A DNA stretch of 64,000 nucleotides from Echinicola strongylocentroti (GCF_003260975.1 NZ_CP030041.1:1277001-1341000); one strand, 5' to 3'. Shown: positions 10,063 to 20,465, counted from the first letter of the stretch. Translations and numbers: made by a program. The notes: a model not told the origin generated them from the letters alone.

Positions 10063-10071
10063 TATGCTCCC

Positions 10072-11334
10072 CTATTTCATGTCCTCCATTACCTGGGCAT
10101 TTTCTTCTGCCACTCTTTGCTGTTGCTTTTTGCTGAGGCCATGTTGATAATAGAATTCCGGCTTATAATAGTAATTGTGCTTTTTCATTTCCGGGTCATG
10201 GGTATCCAAGCTCAGGTCGCAATCAAACCTTAGCAGGATAGCGTGGTTGTGTTTCCAGTCCGTAGCATTCGTGATATGTGAAATGCCCCAAGTGATGCCT
10301 TTGCCATAATCCGTATCCGTAAAAGCATCAGGCATAAAAGGACCAGCTGCAGTCGGCATCAGGTTGGTGATCGCAGCGATTTCAAAGTTCACTCCATCTT
10401 CTGCATATTGAATGGTAAAGTGCTCATTTCCATCTTTTATGACCAGAGCAGCGATGCCTTCTTTGAACGGAAAAAGTGTGGTCTCATGTCCACTATTGAT
10501 AACCGGATTCAATGGATGTTTTCTGAATGGACCCAGCGGGTGATCGGCTATGGCCAGTCCTTGCATCCTTACCAAATTAGGATCACCATCAAAATCAGAC
10601 TTGTAGTATAGGTAAATTTTACCATCATGCACAATAGGTTGGGGGTCATGAATGGAAAACTGATCCCATTCTCCTGGTCCTCCATTGGGGATGACGATTT
10701 CATTGTACGGCGTCCAAGGACCGTCAGGCGAGTCGGCATAGGAAACGGCCACTGGACAGTCATCTCCCCGCTTGCCACTGGCTTCCATAAATCCTTGATA
10801 GTACAGGTAATATTTTCCTTCCCATTCCAGTATGTCTGTTGTCGTCACTGAGCGCCATCCCACTTGTGGTTTAGGAGGTCTCGGCACTGCCACGCCCTGT
10901 TCTTCCCAATGGACACCGTCCTTACTCGTGGCATACCAAATCTCCGACAGGTCCCAATCTGATGAGGGGATGGTATCATTGGATTTTTCAGCTCCCTGTG
11001 GTGGGAGCGGCGTATTCCTATAGGTGTACCAAACGTAATATTGGCCATTGGCATAGATCACTTTAGAAGGGTCCCTTCTTGAAATGGTCCCGTCGTGGCC
11101 GTTATAATCGAAGCCCTTTAATTCTGTATATTTAAACTGGCTGTACAATTCATTGTCCTCTGGCCTGGGTGCGGGGTAGGCATCGTAGTTTCTTTCCAAC
11201 GCTGCACTGAGTTCGATATCCGGCTTTTCTTTGGGCAAGACAAATGGAAACGCTTTGGATGACTGCTCTTGGGCAAAGACATTCATGGTAATTGTCAGCC
11301 CTCCTACTAGCGCCATAGTTAATTTTCTGTTCAT
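10072..11334 (-). CDS. GH117-like five-bladed propeller glycoside hydrolase
   Basis: This 420-aa protein has a signal peptide (residues 1-21). SRRDPSKVIYANGQYYVWYT near residues 85-104 is the hallmark region of GH117, and later FSIHDPQP and SGHETTLFPF fit the propeller active site. Characterised GH117 enzymes remove terminal 3,6-anhydro-L-galactose from agar oligosaccharides. Because the locus otherwise suggests fucose or L-galactose, this one may act on a related alpha-linked L-sugar, which is inference. GH43/GH32-type propellers are the alternative. It lies 9 bp upstream of a sulfatase on the same strand. Confidence 0.75.
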   Translation of the reverse strand: MNRKLTMALVGGLTITMNVFAQEQSSKAFPFVLPKEKPDIELSAALERNYDAYPAPRPEDNELYSQFKYTELKGFDYNGHDGTISRRDPSKVIYANGQYYVWYTYRNTPLPPQGAEKSNDTIPSSDWDLSEIWYATSKDGVHWEEQGVAVPRPPKPQVGWRSVTTTDILEWEGKYYLYYQGFMEASGKRGDDCPVAVSYADSPDGPWTPYNEIVIPNGGPGEWDQFSIHDPQPIVHDGKIYLYYKSDFDGDPNLVRMQGLAIADHPLGPFRKHPLNPVINSGHETTLFPFKEGIAALVIKDGNEHFTIQYAEDGVNFEIAAITNLMPTAAGPFMPDAFTDTDYGKGITWGISHITNATDWKHNHAILLRFDCDLSLDTHDPEMKKHNYYYKPEFYYQHGLSKKQQQRVAEENAQVMEDMK

Positions 11335-11682
11335 CGTATTTAAGGTTATTTCAAGTTATTTAAATCATTAAATAGCCGTCAGGCAATAAATCTTTTCCCC
11401 TAAAATGATGGTAAATCCATAAACCACGGCAATACTCCTCCTAGACAAAAACTGTACAGTACAATAAAACCCTAAACATCCTTATTTAAATTACTGTACA
11501 ATTCCATAAATTTAAAACTTACTTACTAACAAAAAATTCATCCATATTCCGAATTGACCATTAAAATTTTAGAAGAATACAATAGTAAAGAGACATATGA
11601 CCATCCAATAAAAACATACCAGCTACTAGACTATTTCTAAAGCTGTCTAACTTACATCTGACAATCTACTAGATTAATTAAC
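11335..11682. promoter_or_regulatory. Divergent regulatory region, GH117-like / TPR-LuxR regulator
   Basis: This 348-bp AT-rich gap holds no gene that I can support. It must carry promoters for both flanking genes. A GACATATGAC element (CATATG at 11594-11599) matches the core of a motif seen in several other upstream regions of this locus. No clear TTTG/TAnnTTTG pair was found. Confidence 0.35.
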
Positions 11683-13347
11683 ATGAACCCAATCCATTTA
11701 ATCTCCAGTAAATTTCAAGATATACGGCCAATGAACCTTTTAATGGCCTTACTATCTTTGTTGGTACTCGCTGAACCAATCGCTGCCAAACAGTTTCCTC
11801 CTCAAGGGATTTATAAAAAAGGCCGGTGTATCGAAGGGGATAGTTTAAAAACCATTGATCCGGAAGCCTCCTTAAAGCTCTTCCAGCAATGTAAAGCCGA
11901 CCTTCTCCATAAAGGCGACACCCTCGGCGCCATCGACATCATCAACCGTATCTCCAATATCCATGGAAACCACGCACGCTATAAAATGGCTTACGATGGA
12001 TACTGGGAAGCGCTCGACTTGGCGACGAAGGCCAACTTAGAATATGCCAGAGGAACCATCTACTATAAAATCGGCCAAACCTACGGGTACTATAAAAAGA
12101 TCAACAAATCACTCAATTACCTGAACATTGCCCTTGATATCAATAAGAAACTTATCGAGGCCGGTGAGATCCATAAAAATGAACTGATCAACAACTACCT
12201 GGGAATGGTGGCCCTTTACCGACAAAACCAAATGCCCTTTGAGGCCAAAAAGTACTTGGACAGTTGTTTTCAGATACTGCCCCCTACCGTTACGCCTGTA
12301 GAATCCCCTTATGTGTTCTTTGAAAAAGGCTATGTCCTGTCAGAAACCGGAGACCCCGAAAAAGCCATTTCCATATCGAAAGAAATCATACCTTGGTTTC
12401 AAAAAAACACACCGAGCTATCTCGTGCTGGTCTATGCTTATCTGGCAGACTATTACAAAGTACAAAAGGACTTTCAAGCTAGTGAAAATTATTACTTGCA
12501 GTCCATAGAAACATCAGCCAAATACCATAGCCACATCGACTTCTCTTCCTTGGTACACAAAAAGCTATCTGATCTATATGCACAAATAGGGGATTTCAAA
12601 AATGCCTATATCAGTCTGGGAGAAGCCAAAAGCTTGGATGATCAGTTTTTTGACAGCAGAAGCCCCAGCAATACCGGTTTGTTGGAAATACAGGACCTCT
12701 TTCGCTTAGAAAAGGAAAAGCAGGAAGAACTCCTCCAGCAACAACGGCTCGAAACCTTGGAGCACAAAGACCGCGTGTCCTTTCTTCAAAAGGTGATATT
12801 GGCCATTATCATTGTATTTGGTGCATTTATCGGCGGAGTATATATCCGTAATCGAACCAAAAAATTCAAAGCTGAAAAAGAATACCTTAAGAAAAAGCAA
12901 GCCTTGGAAGTCCAAAAAGCCCAAGAGGTACTAGAAATCAAGAACAAGGAGCTTATCGCCAGCACGGTGCAATTGATCGAAAAGGATGAGCTGCTAATGG
13001 ACATCAAGACACAGCTCAAGGAACTTAAAAAAGACGACCAAAAGACGCCTGTCAACACATTGATAAAAAATATCGACTTTCATTCTACCCGAAATTGGGA
13101 TGAGTTCGAAAAGCGGTTTATCCAGATCAACACTGGGTTCTATGAGCGATTGAAGGTCAAGTTCCCAAAACTCAACCATAATGACCACAGACTCTGCGCC
13201 TTGATCAAATTGAATATGTCAAGTAAGGAAATGGCAAGTTTACTGGCCATCTCTGTAGAGTCCGTGCACACGAATAGGTACCGCCTAAGAAAAAAACTAC
13301 AACTGGATAGAAGTGTCAACCTAGAAGACTATATAGGGAATATATAA
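11683..13347 (+). CDS. Membrane-bound TPR regulator with LuxR-type HTH
   Basis: This 554-aa protein has an N-terminal signal or anchor segment (about 15-36), then tetratricopeptide-like repeats (about 50-340) in the periplasm. One transmembrane helix follows (about 371-389, VILAIIIVFGAFIGGVYI), then a charged coiled coil and a C-terminal LuxR/GerE-like helix-turn-helix (about 496-545, HRLCALIKLNMSSKEMASLL and RYRLRKKLQL). The layout would let a periplasmic signal reach DNA across the inner membrane in one chain, as in other Bacteroidota TPR-LuxR regulators. It sits immediately upstream of SusC1D1, the likely target. Confidence 0.85.
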   Translation: MNPIHLISSKFQDIRPMNLLMALLSLLVLAEPIAAKQFPPQGIYKKGRCIEGDSLKTIDPEASLKLFQQCKADLLHKGDTLGAIDIINRISNIHGNHARYKMAYDGYWEALDLATKANLEYARGTIYYKIGQTYGYYKKINKSLNYLNIALDINKKLIEAGEIHKNELINNYLGMVALYRQNQMPFEAKKYLDSCFQILPPTVTPVESPYVFFEKGYVLSETGDPEKAISISKEIIPWFQKNTPSYLVLVYAYLADYYKVQKDFQASENYYLQSIETSAKYHSHIDFSSLVHKKLSDLYAQIGDFKNAYISLGEAKSLDDQFFDSRSPSNTGLLEIQDLFRLEKEKQEELLQQQRLETLEHKDRVSFLQKVILAIIIVFGAFIGGVYIRNRTKKFKAEKEYLKKKQALEVQKAQEVLEIKNKELIASTVQLIEKDELLMDIKTQLKELKKDDQKTPVNTLIKNIDFHSTRNWDEFEKRFIQINTGFYERLKVKFPKLNHNDHRLCALIKLNMSSKEMASLLAISVESVHTNRYRLRKKLQLDRSVNLEDYIGNI

Positions 13348-13735
13348 ACTGCTATTCTGCACATCACTTTCTTTTTACTTTATCGTCAGTTTCCACCATT
13401 TCACCTCTTGTCCATATGTTTCATATCCGGTAACATATGGACAATCTTCCTCATTTTTATTCTTTCGAAAAAACACTCTAACACCATAAAAAAGGCTGCA
13501 ACGAGCCGTTACACACTGTTTTACATCGTTGTCTAGTTTATATCGAGGCACAAAAATTGGTTTAAGGGCAGGATTTCAACTTTTTGCTAGGGTCAATTAA
13601 AGTTAATAACCCAAACCCTATTCTTATGCAAAACTATACATAGCCCTAAAGTGCCCGATCTACTCGGACACTTATTCCCACAGCACTACAAGTATTCACT
13701 TGTTAGATCTCATTTTTAATTTAAAGTTATACATT
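13348..13735. promoter_or_regulatory. SusC1 upstream region with 11-bp inverted repeat
   Basis: The 388-bp gap before SusC1 contains a perfect inverted repeat, GTCCATATGTT at 13410-13420 and its complement at 13432-13442, separated by 11 nt. The arm carries CATATGTTT, a motif found in other upstream regions here. It may be an operator for the neighbouring TPR-LuxR protein. The rest is AT-rich with no gene; a TTG at 13700 in the SusC frame is not the start. Confidence 0.45.
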
Positions 13736-16700
13736 ATGAAACCCAGAATTTCAATTAAGCCCCAGCATTTATTGGGGGTGTTAATGATTTTGTCTGCCTT
13801 TTTCTGGCCTTTGGCCGAGTCAATGGCACAAAATCCAACGATTACCGGTACCGTTATAGACGAAAACGGAGAGACGCTTCCAGGAGTAAACATCCTATTG
13901 AAAGGAAGCAGCACGGGGACCATCACGGATATTGAAGGGAACTACACCATTGATGCCCCAGCAGAAGGAACATTGGTCTTCAGTTTTATAGGATACCAAA
14001 GCCAAGAGATTTCTGTCTCAGGAAGGTCAAAAATAGACATCACCTTATCTTCAGATCTTGAAAACCTCGACGAAGTGGTCGTCATCGGTTACGGAACCCG
14101 GACCAAAGGGGAACTAACTGGTGCCGTGGCCACAGTGGACAAGGACTTTCTCGATCAGCAGCCAACGGGCAACGTCAGTAAAGCCCTCCAAGGTAGTACT
14201 TCGGGCATTACCGTGGTCAATTCCGCTACTCCTGGTGGCCAATCTGAAATCAGGATCCGTGGTATGGGAACGATAAACAACAATGGTCCTTTATGGGTAG
14301 TGGACGGAGTATATGGCGCCAATCCTCCCCCTCCAAACCAGATCGAGTCCATTCAGATACTAAAAGATGCAGCATCTACGGCCATTTACGGTGCTAGAGG
14401 TGCCAATGGTGTAATATTGGTCACCACCAAATCAGGTAAGGCCGGTCAGCCTGCCCAAGTATCCGTGAGCATGCGTACAGGATTCAACAAACCGAATGCG
14501 AAATTTGACATCATGACCAACCCTCAGGAACTCGGGGAGTTGATGTGGATGGAGTTGGAAAACGATGGACTGCCTACCTCCAGTGTACATTACGGAAGCG
14601 GTGACCAACCTGTGTTGAACGATTACCTTTACCCCAATGGTGGCTCATTCGGTGATCCTTCTACCAGTATGGACCTCTATGACCAACTAAACTACCCCAT
14701 CACTGAATCCAGTAAAGCCGGAACAGATTGGATGGATGTCGTTTACCAAGATGGTTCCATCCAAGACTTCAACCTATCGGTGACTGGTGGTGGCGAAAAG
14801 ACAAATTATGCTTTCCAAGGTAACTACCTGAAGGAAAATGGCATATTCAAACACACCTCCTATGAAAGGATCTCACTTCGTTCCAATGTGGATGCGAAAA
14901 TAAACGATTGGCTAAAGATCGGCGAGCGATTAGGGGTCATGTTCAGCCAAAACAAAGGGTATAATGGAAACAATACCCATGAAAGCCTTTTGAACGAGTT
15001 GTATACTATCAATCCTATTTTGCCCGTTTACGATGTGGCCGGGAACTATGCAGGGGGAGTAGTCGGCGGAAATGTCTACGAAGGTCCTAACCCTTTGGGA
15101 CTGCTCGAAAGATCAGGAGACAGCAAAAACACCACGTATAACCTCACTGGTAATATCTACGCTGAGCTAAGCCCAATTAAAGATTTTACGTTCAAAACGT
15201 TATTTGGGTACAATATTAATCTTTCCCAAAATTTCACTCCTAGGTTTCCAGACCCAGAAAATACCAATGGCACTGATGGTACCACCCTAAATGAAGGAAG
15301 TGCTGTCAATATGGCCTGGAACTGGAGTAACACCTTAAACTATACCAAGACCTTCAACAAGAACCACAACATCGATCTTTTGGTAGGTACAGAAGCTGTC
15401 AAAAGCAGTTATAGAAACATTTACGCTTCCAGACAGGATTATTTCAGTACAGACCTTAATTTCATGGTACTGGATGCCGGGGCAAGTAACCAGCTAAACG
15501 GAGGAAATGCCTCTGCTTGGTCGTTGTTTTCCTATTTTGGGAGAGCCCACTATGACTATAATAAAAAGTACATCGCCGATGTCACTATCAGAAGGGACGG
15601 CTCTTCACGTTTTGGGGTAAACAACCGATTTGGTGTGTTTCCTGCGGTATCTCTCGGCTGGGTGCTCTCAGAAGAGAACTTCATGTCGGGAGTAGATGGA
15701 TGGATGGATTTCCTAAAACTCCGTACCAGCTGGGGACAATCCGGAAATGACCAGATAGGTAATTACAACAGCTATTCCATCTACAATAGTAACCCCGGTA
15801 ACTCCTACTACGCCATCGGTGGAGGAGATAATACCATCGTGGTAGGCTACCAATCGGCCACCCGTGGAAACCCCGATGCCAAATGGGAAACGACAACATC
15901 GACCAACATTGCCCTTGATGCGACGTTCTTTTCAAACTTAGACGTAACAGTGGATTTTTGGCAGAAAGACACCAAGGACATGCTGTTCCCCATCGCCATT
16001 CCTCTGGTAGCAGGAAGTGCCACTCCTCCATCAGTAAATATTGGCTCTATGTCAAACAAAGGAGTGGATATCACCTTGGATTACAGAGGGAAATTTGGGG
16101 CTAGTGGAGTGACCTACACCCTTTCCGGAAACTTCACCCATTACAAAAATGAGGTGACCAAACTTTCCAATAATTCCAGCGAATTTATCCAAGGGTTTCC
16201 AATAAGACAGTCCGTCTATACACGTACTGAACCAGGACGTTCCTTTCCTGAATTTTACGGATATGTGGTCGATGGAATCTTCCAGACTCAGGAAGAAGCC
16301 GATAACCACCCCACCAACGGAACCTACAATGCCCCTGGTAATCTAAAAATAAAGGACGTGGATGGTGACGGAACCATCACCCCAGAGGATAGAACGTATA
16401 TAGGTAACCCCCATCCGGACTTCACCACTGGTCTTCGCTTGGGACTTGGGTATAAAGGATTTGATTTTGCTGCTACATTATATGCTTCAGTGGGCAATGA
16501 TATTGCCAACTATACCAATCGTTTTATCAGGTATGGCCTTTTCCAAGGTCCCAATAGCGCTGACAGGCTGTATAAGTCTTGGGGATCTCCCTATTTGGAA
16601 AATAACGAAGACGCTATTTTGCCTAAAGTATCCAACAGTACTTCCTTCGAGCAGAATCCTTCTTCGGTATACATAGAGGACGGTTCTTACCTGAGATTAC

Positions 16701-16939
16701 AAAACCTACAGATAGGGTACAACTTCCCAGAACACATTCTGGATCGTCTAAAAATCAATAACCTTAGACTGTATTTCATGGGGTCAAACCTGTTTACCAT
16801 CACTGGATACTCAGGTCTGAACCCAGAGATCCCAGCCAAAAGGGATAATGGTGTCGCCAGGGAAATAGACCGAGGGGTAGATACTGGTGCGTGGCCCGTT
16901 TCCCGTCAGTTAATGTTCGGTCTCAATCTCAGTCTTTAA
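13736..16939 (+). CDS. SusC/RagA TonB-dependent outer-membrane transporter 1
   Basis: This 1067-aa protein starts at the ATG at 13736, not the in-frame TTG at 13700, because a signal peptide (residues about 1-30) directly follows that ATG. It has the carboxypeptidase-regulatory-like domain (ITGTVIDENGETLPGVNI), then LDEVVVIGYGT and the plug, and a 22-strand-type barrel ending in a hydrophobic SL terminus. SusC proteins import oligosaccharides through the outer membrane using TonB energy, with SusD as lid. SusD1 begins 17 bp downstream. The preceding TPR-LuxR regulator is on the same strand. Confidence 0.96.
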   Translation: MKPRISIKPQHLLGVLMILSAFFWPLAESMAQNPTITGTVIDENGETLPGVNILLKGSSTGTITDIEGNYTIDAPAEGTLVFSFIGYQSQEISVSGRSKIDITLSSDLENLDEVVVIGYGTRTKGELTGAVATVDKDFLDQQPTGNVSKALQGSTSGITVVNSATPGGQSEIRIRGMGTINNNGPLWVVDGVYGANPPPPNQIESIQILKDAASTAIYGARGANGVILVTTKSGKAGQPAQVSVSMRTGFNKPNAKFDIMTNPQELGELMWMELENDGLPTSSVHYGSGDQPVLNDYLYPNGGSFGDPSTSMDLYDQLNYPITESSKAGTDWMDVVYQDGSIQDFNLSVTGGGEKTNYAFQGNYLKENGIFKHTSYERISLRSNVDAKINDWLKIGERLGVMFSQNKGYNGNNTHESLLNELYTINPILPVYDVAGNYAGGVVGGNVYEGPNPLGLLERSGDSKNTTYNLTGNIYAELSPIKDFTFKTLFGYNINLSQNFTPRFPDPENTNGTDGTTLNEGSAVNMAWNWSNTLNYTKTFNKNHNIDLLVGTEAVKSSYRNIYASRQDYFSTDLNFMVLDAGASNQLNGGNASAWSLFSYFGRAHYDYNKKYIADVTIRRDGSSRFGVNNRFGVFPAVSLGWVLSEENFMSGVDGWMDFLKLRTSWGQSGNDQIGNYNSYSIYNSNPGNSYYAIGGGDNTIVVGYQSATRGNPDAKWETTTSTNIALDATFFSNLDVTVDFWQKDTKDMLFPIAIPLVAGSATPPSVNIGSMSNKGVDITLDYRGKFGASGVTYTLSGNFTHYKNEVTKLSNNSSEFIQGFPIRQSVYTRTEPGRSFPEFYGYVVDGIFQTQEEADNHPTNGTYNAPGNLKIKDVDGDGTITPEDRTYIGNPHPDFTTGLRLGLGYKGFDFAATLYASVGNDIANYTNRFIRYGLFQGPNSADRLYKSWGSPYLENNEDAILPKVSNSTSFEQNPSSVYIEDGSYLRLQNLQIGYNFPEHILDRLKINNLRLYFMGSNLFTITGYSGLNPEIPAKRDNGVAREIDRGVDTGAWPVSRQLMFGLNLSL

Positions 16940-16956
16940 CCCAAAATCTCATTATC

Positions 16957-18702
16957 ATGAAAAAACCAATTTTAATAATAAGTGCGTTTTTCAGCCTGTT
17001 CCTACTGCATGGTTGCAGCGAGGAGTTTTTGGATGAGAAACCTTACGGAGCGATCAATCAAACCCTACTTAACAACGAAGAGGGTGTCAACAGCCTGTTA
17101 ATATCAGCATATGCCATGCTGGACGGATACGCAGAAGGGGAAGCCCCTAGCGGCAACCAAGGTGAAGCTTCGGTGATGAACTGGGTATGGGGCGATGTCC
17201 CCTCCGACGACATGCACCGAGGTGACCAAAATGGAGGATGGACCCAAATCAACGACGTGGAACGATACGAGGTCCGCTCGGACAATGAATGGCTAAATGG
17301 CTCCTGGGGAGTAAACTATGAGGCTATCTCAAGGGCCAATGATGCGCTATTGGCACTTTATGAATCTGAAGACATTCCCGAAACCAGGTACAAGCAGCTG
17401 GAAGCAGAAGCTAAATTCCTAAGGGCTTGGTTTCATTTCCAACTGAGAATGGTATTTGAGCGCATTCCTTATATCCTAGAAGGGGTGGATGCTACCCAAG
17501 TCAAAAACGATGTGGAAGTATGGGACCAGATAGAAGGCGACCTACAATTTGCCATAGACAATTTAAATCCGAACCCAAGTGACCCCGGCCGGGCATCCAT
17601 GTGGGCAGCGATGGCCTTCAAAGCCCGTGTTCACCTTTTCCAACAGGAATATGCAGAAGCAAAGCCTCTTCTGGATGACATTATCATCGATGGCCCTTTC
17701 CAGTTGGAGTCCCATTTTTACAATAACTTCGACGAGGAAAAACAGAATAATGGAGAGAGTATCTTTGAAATCCAATATTCGGTAAATGACGGAGCTGGTG
17801 TGGCCAATTCTGGCATCGACCACCAGACCCTCTACCCACGAGGCTCGGATGTAGGTCTATGCTGTGCATACAGTGCTCCTTCATTCGATCTCTTTAATGC
17901 CTTCAAGGTGGACGAAAATGGTCTTCCTCTTTTGGATACTTTCCAAGATAACCTCCTCGTGGAGGACTATGGTATCTTGACCACCGAATCATTTACCCCT
18001 ACCGATCACCTTCTGGATCCACGAGTAGACTGGACCATTGGCAGACGGGGAATTCCCTTCCTTGACTGGGGACCAATGAGTGGTAGTGACTGGATGCTTG
18101 ACCAGCTGAACATGGGACCTTTTGTCAACAAGAAAATCATGTGGTACAAAAGAAACAGGGGTGAAATATCCACTGAATCCAGCTATTGGGCATCAGGTGT
18201 AAACGGGAACAACTTCCGAGTACTGCGGCTTGGACACGTCCTGCTGTGGAGAGCTGAAGTGGCTGTGGAAGAAAATGACCTAAGCACAGCGCTATCGTTG
18301 GTAAACCTCATCCGAAACCGAGCTGCCGATGACATGGTAATGGGAAAAGTACTCAACGATTCATTTGGATCTAACGATCAAATCGAAATCGACGAAACCC
18401 AACCTGCCGCAAATTACAAACTGGAGCCCTACCCTTCTTTTCCAAGTCAAGAATACGCACGTAAAGCCGTCAGACATGAAATCCGAATGGAATTTGCCCT
18501 TGAGGGAATGCGTTACTTTGACCTGAGGAGATGGGGAATCGCCAACGAAACCTTGAACACTTACCTCGATAGTGAACTTGATGGCGGGCGGTTGCCTTGG
18601 CTCAATGGATCAAGCTATGGTGCCGAGGATGATTACTGGCCACTCCCACAAGTCCAGCTAGACCTGCAAATTGGAATTTTGGAACAAGACCCTGATCATT
18701 AA
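16957..18702 (+). CDS. SusD/RagB surface glycan-binding lipoprotein 1
   Basis: This 581-aa lipoprotein starts at the ATG at 16957, which gives a proper signal peptide and lipobox (FLLHGCSEEF). An in-frame ATG at 16891 lies inside the SusC1 gene. The helical SusD N-terminal half (FLRAWFHFQLRMVFE) and the C-terminal RagB signature (RHEIRMEFALEGMRYFDLRRWG) are clear. It partners SusC1 in capturing oligosaccharides on the cell surface. A strong terminator follows about 65 bp after the stop, so the operon is SusC1-SusD1 only. Confidence 0.96.
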   Translation: MKKPILIISAFFSLFLLHGCSEEFLDEKPYGAINQTLLNNEEGVNSLLISAYAMLDGYAEGEAPSGNQGEASVMNWVWGDVPSDDMHRGDQNGGWTQINDVERYEVRSDNEWLNGSWGVNYEAISRANDALLALYESEDIPETRYKQLEAEAKFLRAWFHFQLRMVFERIPYILEGVDATQVKNDVEVWDQIEGDLQFAIDNLNPNPSDPGRASMWAAMAFKARVHLFQQEYAEAKPLLDDIIIDGPFQLESHFYNNFDEEKQNNGESIFEIQYSVNDGAGVANSGIDHQTLYPRGSDVGLCCAYSAPSFDLFNAFKVDENGLPLLDTFQDNLLVEDYGILTTESFTPTDHLLDPRVDWTIGRRGIPFLDWGPMSGSDWMLDQLNMGPFVNKKIMWYKRNRGEISTESSYWASGVNGNNFRVLRLGHVLLWRAEVAVEENDLSTALSLVNLIRNRAADDMVMGKVLNDSFGSNDQIEIDETQPAANYKLEPYPSFPSQEYARKAVRHEIRMEFALEGMRYFDLRRWGIANETLNTYLDSELDGGRLPWLNGSSYGAEDDYWPLPQVQLDLQIGILEQDPDH

Positions 18703-18766
18703 ACGTGTATTATGCATTGGGAACTCGATAGGAGAATTTCTAATGAATAGTACGAGCTAAAATAAA

Positions 18767-18806
18767 AAGCAAGCACCTTGAAATAATTGGGTGCTTGCTT
18801 TTTTTT
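18767..18806 (+). terminator. Rho-independent terminator after SusC1D1
   Basis: The 11-bp perfect stem AAGCAAGCACC (18767-18777) pairs with 18790-18800, with a 12-nt loop and a run of eight T (18799-18806). It is a textbook intrinsic terminator for the plus-strand SusC1D1 operon. Confidence 0.93.
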
Positions 18807-18868
18807 GATTTCAATAAAGGGAACCGAGGAGCGCCCTTCAACTGTATTTTTAAATCGAACTCAGGTTT

Positions 18869-20434
18869 TTACTTTAAATCCAACGCCCCACCAGCTACAC
18901 TATAGTCTCCCACTAGGCTTTCATACTTATCTTTGAGTTCACTCAGTTTCTTCTCGTTAGAGGTCGCCAAGTTGTTTTCCTGGCCAATATCCTTCTTGAG
19001 ATTATACAGCTGATAATCACTACTGTTCCCTAGTTCAATATTAACTTTTTTATTCTTCTCGGGACCTTGATAAGGAGGGATCATCAGCCAGTCACCTTTA
19101 CGGAGAGCTGTCCTGGAGGTTGCTTCTAAAACAAGTGATTCACGACCACGAGGCGACTCGCCCATAAATACGTCCATCATGGCTTCACCATCCTTGGTGA
19201 TTTCATCACTTCCCAAAAAGCTGGACAAAGAATTGAGAATGTCCATTTGGCTTACTAGTGCATCAGAAACTTTTGGTTCGATTTTTCCATTCCAGTACGT
19301 AAAGAAAGGTACACGTGTCCCCGCTTCGAACAGGGAATATTTGCCACCGCGGAGGGGGCCTGCAGGAGTATGATCACCCAATTTCTCCACGGCTTCATCA
19401 TAATAGCCGTCATTTAGGACAGGACCATTGTCACTGGAAAATATGATCAGCGTATTGTCCAGCACACCTTGCTCTTCCAATGTTTCCATAAACTGGCCAA
19501 TGCACCAATCTGCTTCCAGGATAACATCACCCCTAGGCCCCAAACCAGATTTACCGGCAAACCTTGGGTGGGGAGTGCGGGGGACATGCGGTTGCTGAAG
19601 GGCATAATAGAGAAAGAAAGGCTCGTCTTTATGCGTTTTCACATAGGCAGTGGCTTTTTCCAAGAAGTGATCGGCCATATCTTCATCCTTCCACTTGGCA
19701 GCTTCGCCTCCTTTCATATAACCGATTCGGGGAATGCCATTTACAATCGAATTGTTATGTCCATGATGCCATTTCATTTTTAGCATATCTGGATTCTCCT
19801 TCCCTGTAGGTTCACCAGGAAAGTTGTTTTTATAATCCACTTGAATGGGATCATTGGGATCAAGGTTGGCCACCTTTCCATTTTCGATATACACCGTTGG
19901 CACCCTATCCTGAGTAGCCGCCATGATATAGCTATAGTCAAAGCCCACTTCATTTGGCCCTGGACTAATCGGTTCATTCCAGTTCACATCACCTTCTCCC
20001 AAGCCCAAATGCCATTTGCCGACAATACCGGTATGGTAGCCGAGGCTGTTAAGCATCTTGGGTATGGTGAGTTGGTCTGTCCCTATTAGCAAGGGAGCTG
20101 TACCGGGCAATATTCTTGCATTCTTATTTCTCCAAGGATAAGAGCCAGTCAGCAGGCCATACCGGCTTGGCGTACAGGTGGCGGAAGTAGCATAACCATT
20201 GGTGAAGCGCACACCACCATTTGCGAGCTTATCCATATTGGGTGTGCTTAGGGCGGTGGCTCCATAAGCACTCATATCACCATATCCAAGATCATCCATA
20301 TAGATGATCACTACATTGGGCTTCTGTGGGTCGTTCGCTTCATTGGATTCGGCGAGCCCTTTTGATTCTTTGCCGGAGCAGCTTACAAGTTGTGTCAATA
20401 TGAGTACACCAACTGCTATTATATTATATTTCAT
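18869..20434 (-). CDS. Family S1 sulfatase lipoprotein (CTPSR type)
   Basis: This 521-aa protein has a lipobox Cys19 (LTQLVSCSG), so it is likely anchored in a membrane. The formylglycine motif is CTPSR (Cys87-Arg91). DD at 47-48, VGKWHLGL and FSSDNGP complete the S1 active site. A central insertion around residues 200-240 (LKMKWHHGHNN) probably shapes substrate choice. It is a single-gene unit, tail to tail with SusC1D1 and separated from the dehydrogenase by two intergenic repeat elements. Substrate position is unassigned. Confidence 0.92.
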   Translation of the reverse strand: MKYNIIAVGVLILTQLVSCSGKESKGLAESNEANDPQKPNVVIIYMDDLGYGDMSAYGATALSTPNMDKLANGGVRFTNGYATSATCTPSRYGLLTGSYPWRNKNARILPGTAPLLIGTDQLTIPKMLNSLGYHTGIVGKWHLGLGEGDVNWNEPISPGPNEVGFDYSYIMAATQDRVPTVYIENGKVANLDPNDPIQVDYKNNFPGEPTGKENPDMLKMKWHHGHNNSIVNGIPRIGYMKGGEAAKWKDEDMADHFLEKATAYVKTHKDEPFFLYYALQQPHVPRTPHPRFAGKSGLGPRGDVILEADWCIGQFMETLEEQGVLDNTLIIFSSDNGPVLNDGYYDEAVEKLGDHTPAGPLRGGKYSLFEAGTRVPFFTYWNGKIEPKVSDALVSQMDILNSLSSFLGSDEITKDGEAMMDVFMGESPRGRESLVLEATSRTALRKGDWLMIPPYQGPEKNKKVNIELGNSSDYQLYNLKKDIGQENNLATSNEKKLSELKDKYESLVGDYSVAGGALDLK

Positions 20435-20465
20435 ACTTATTATGATTGTAGGTTTTTAGATCGAT

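Noticed and set aside
10072..11334. GH43 or GH32 assignment for the propeller hydrolase
   Set aside because: The SRRDPSKVI/YYVWYT segment fits GH117 better, although the fold is shared and the assignment stays provisional.
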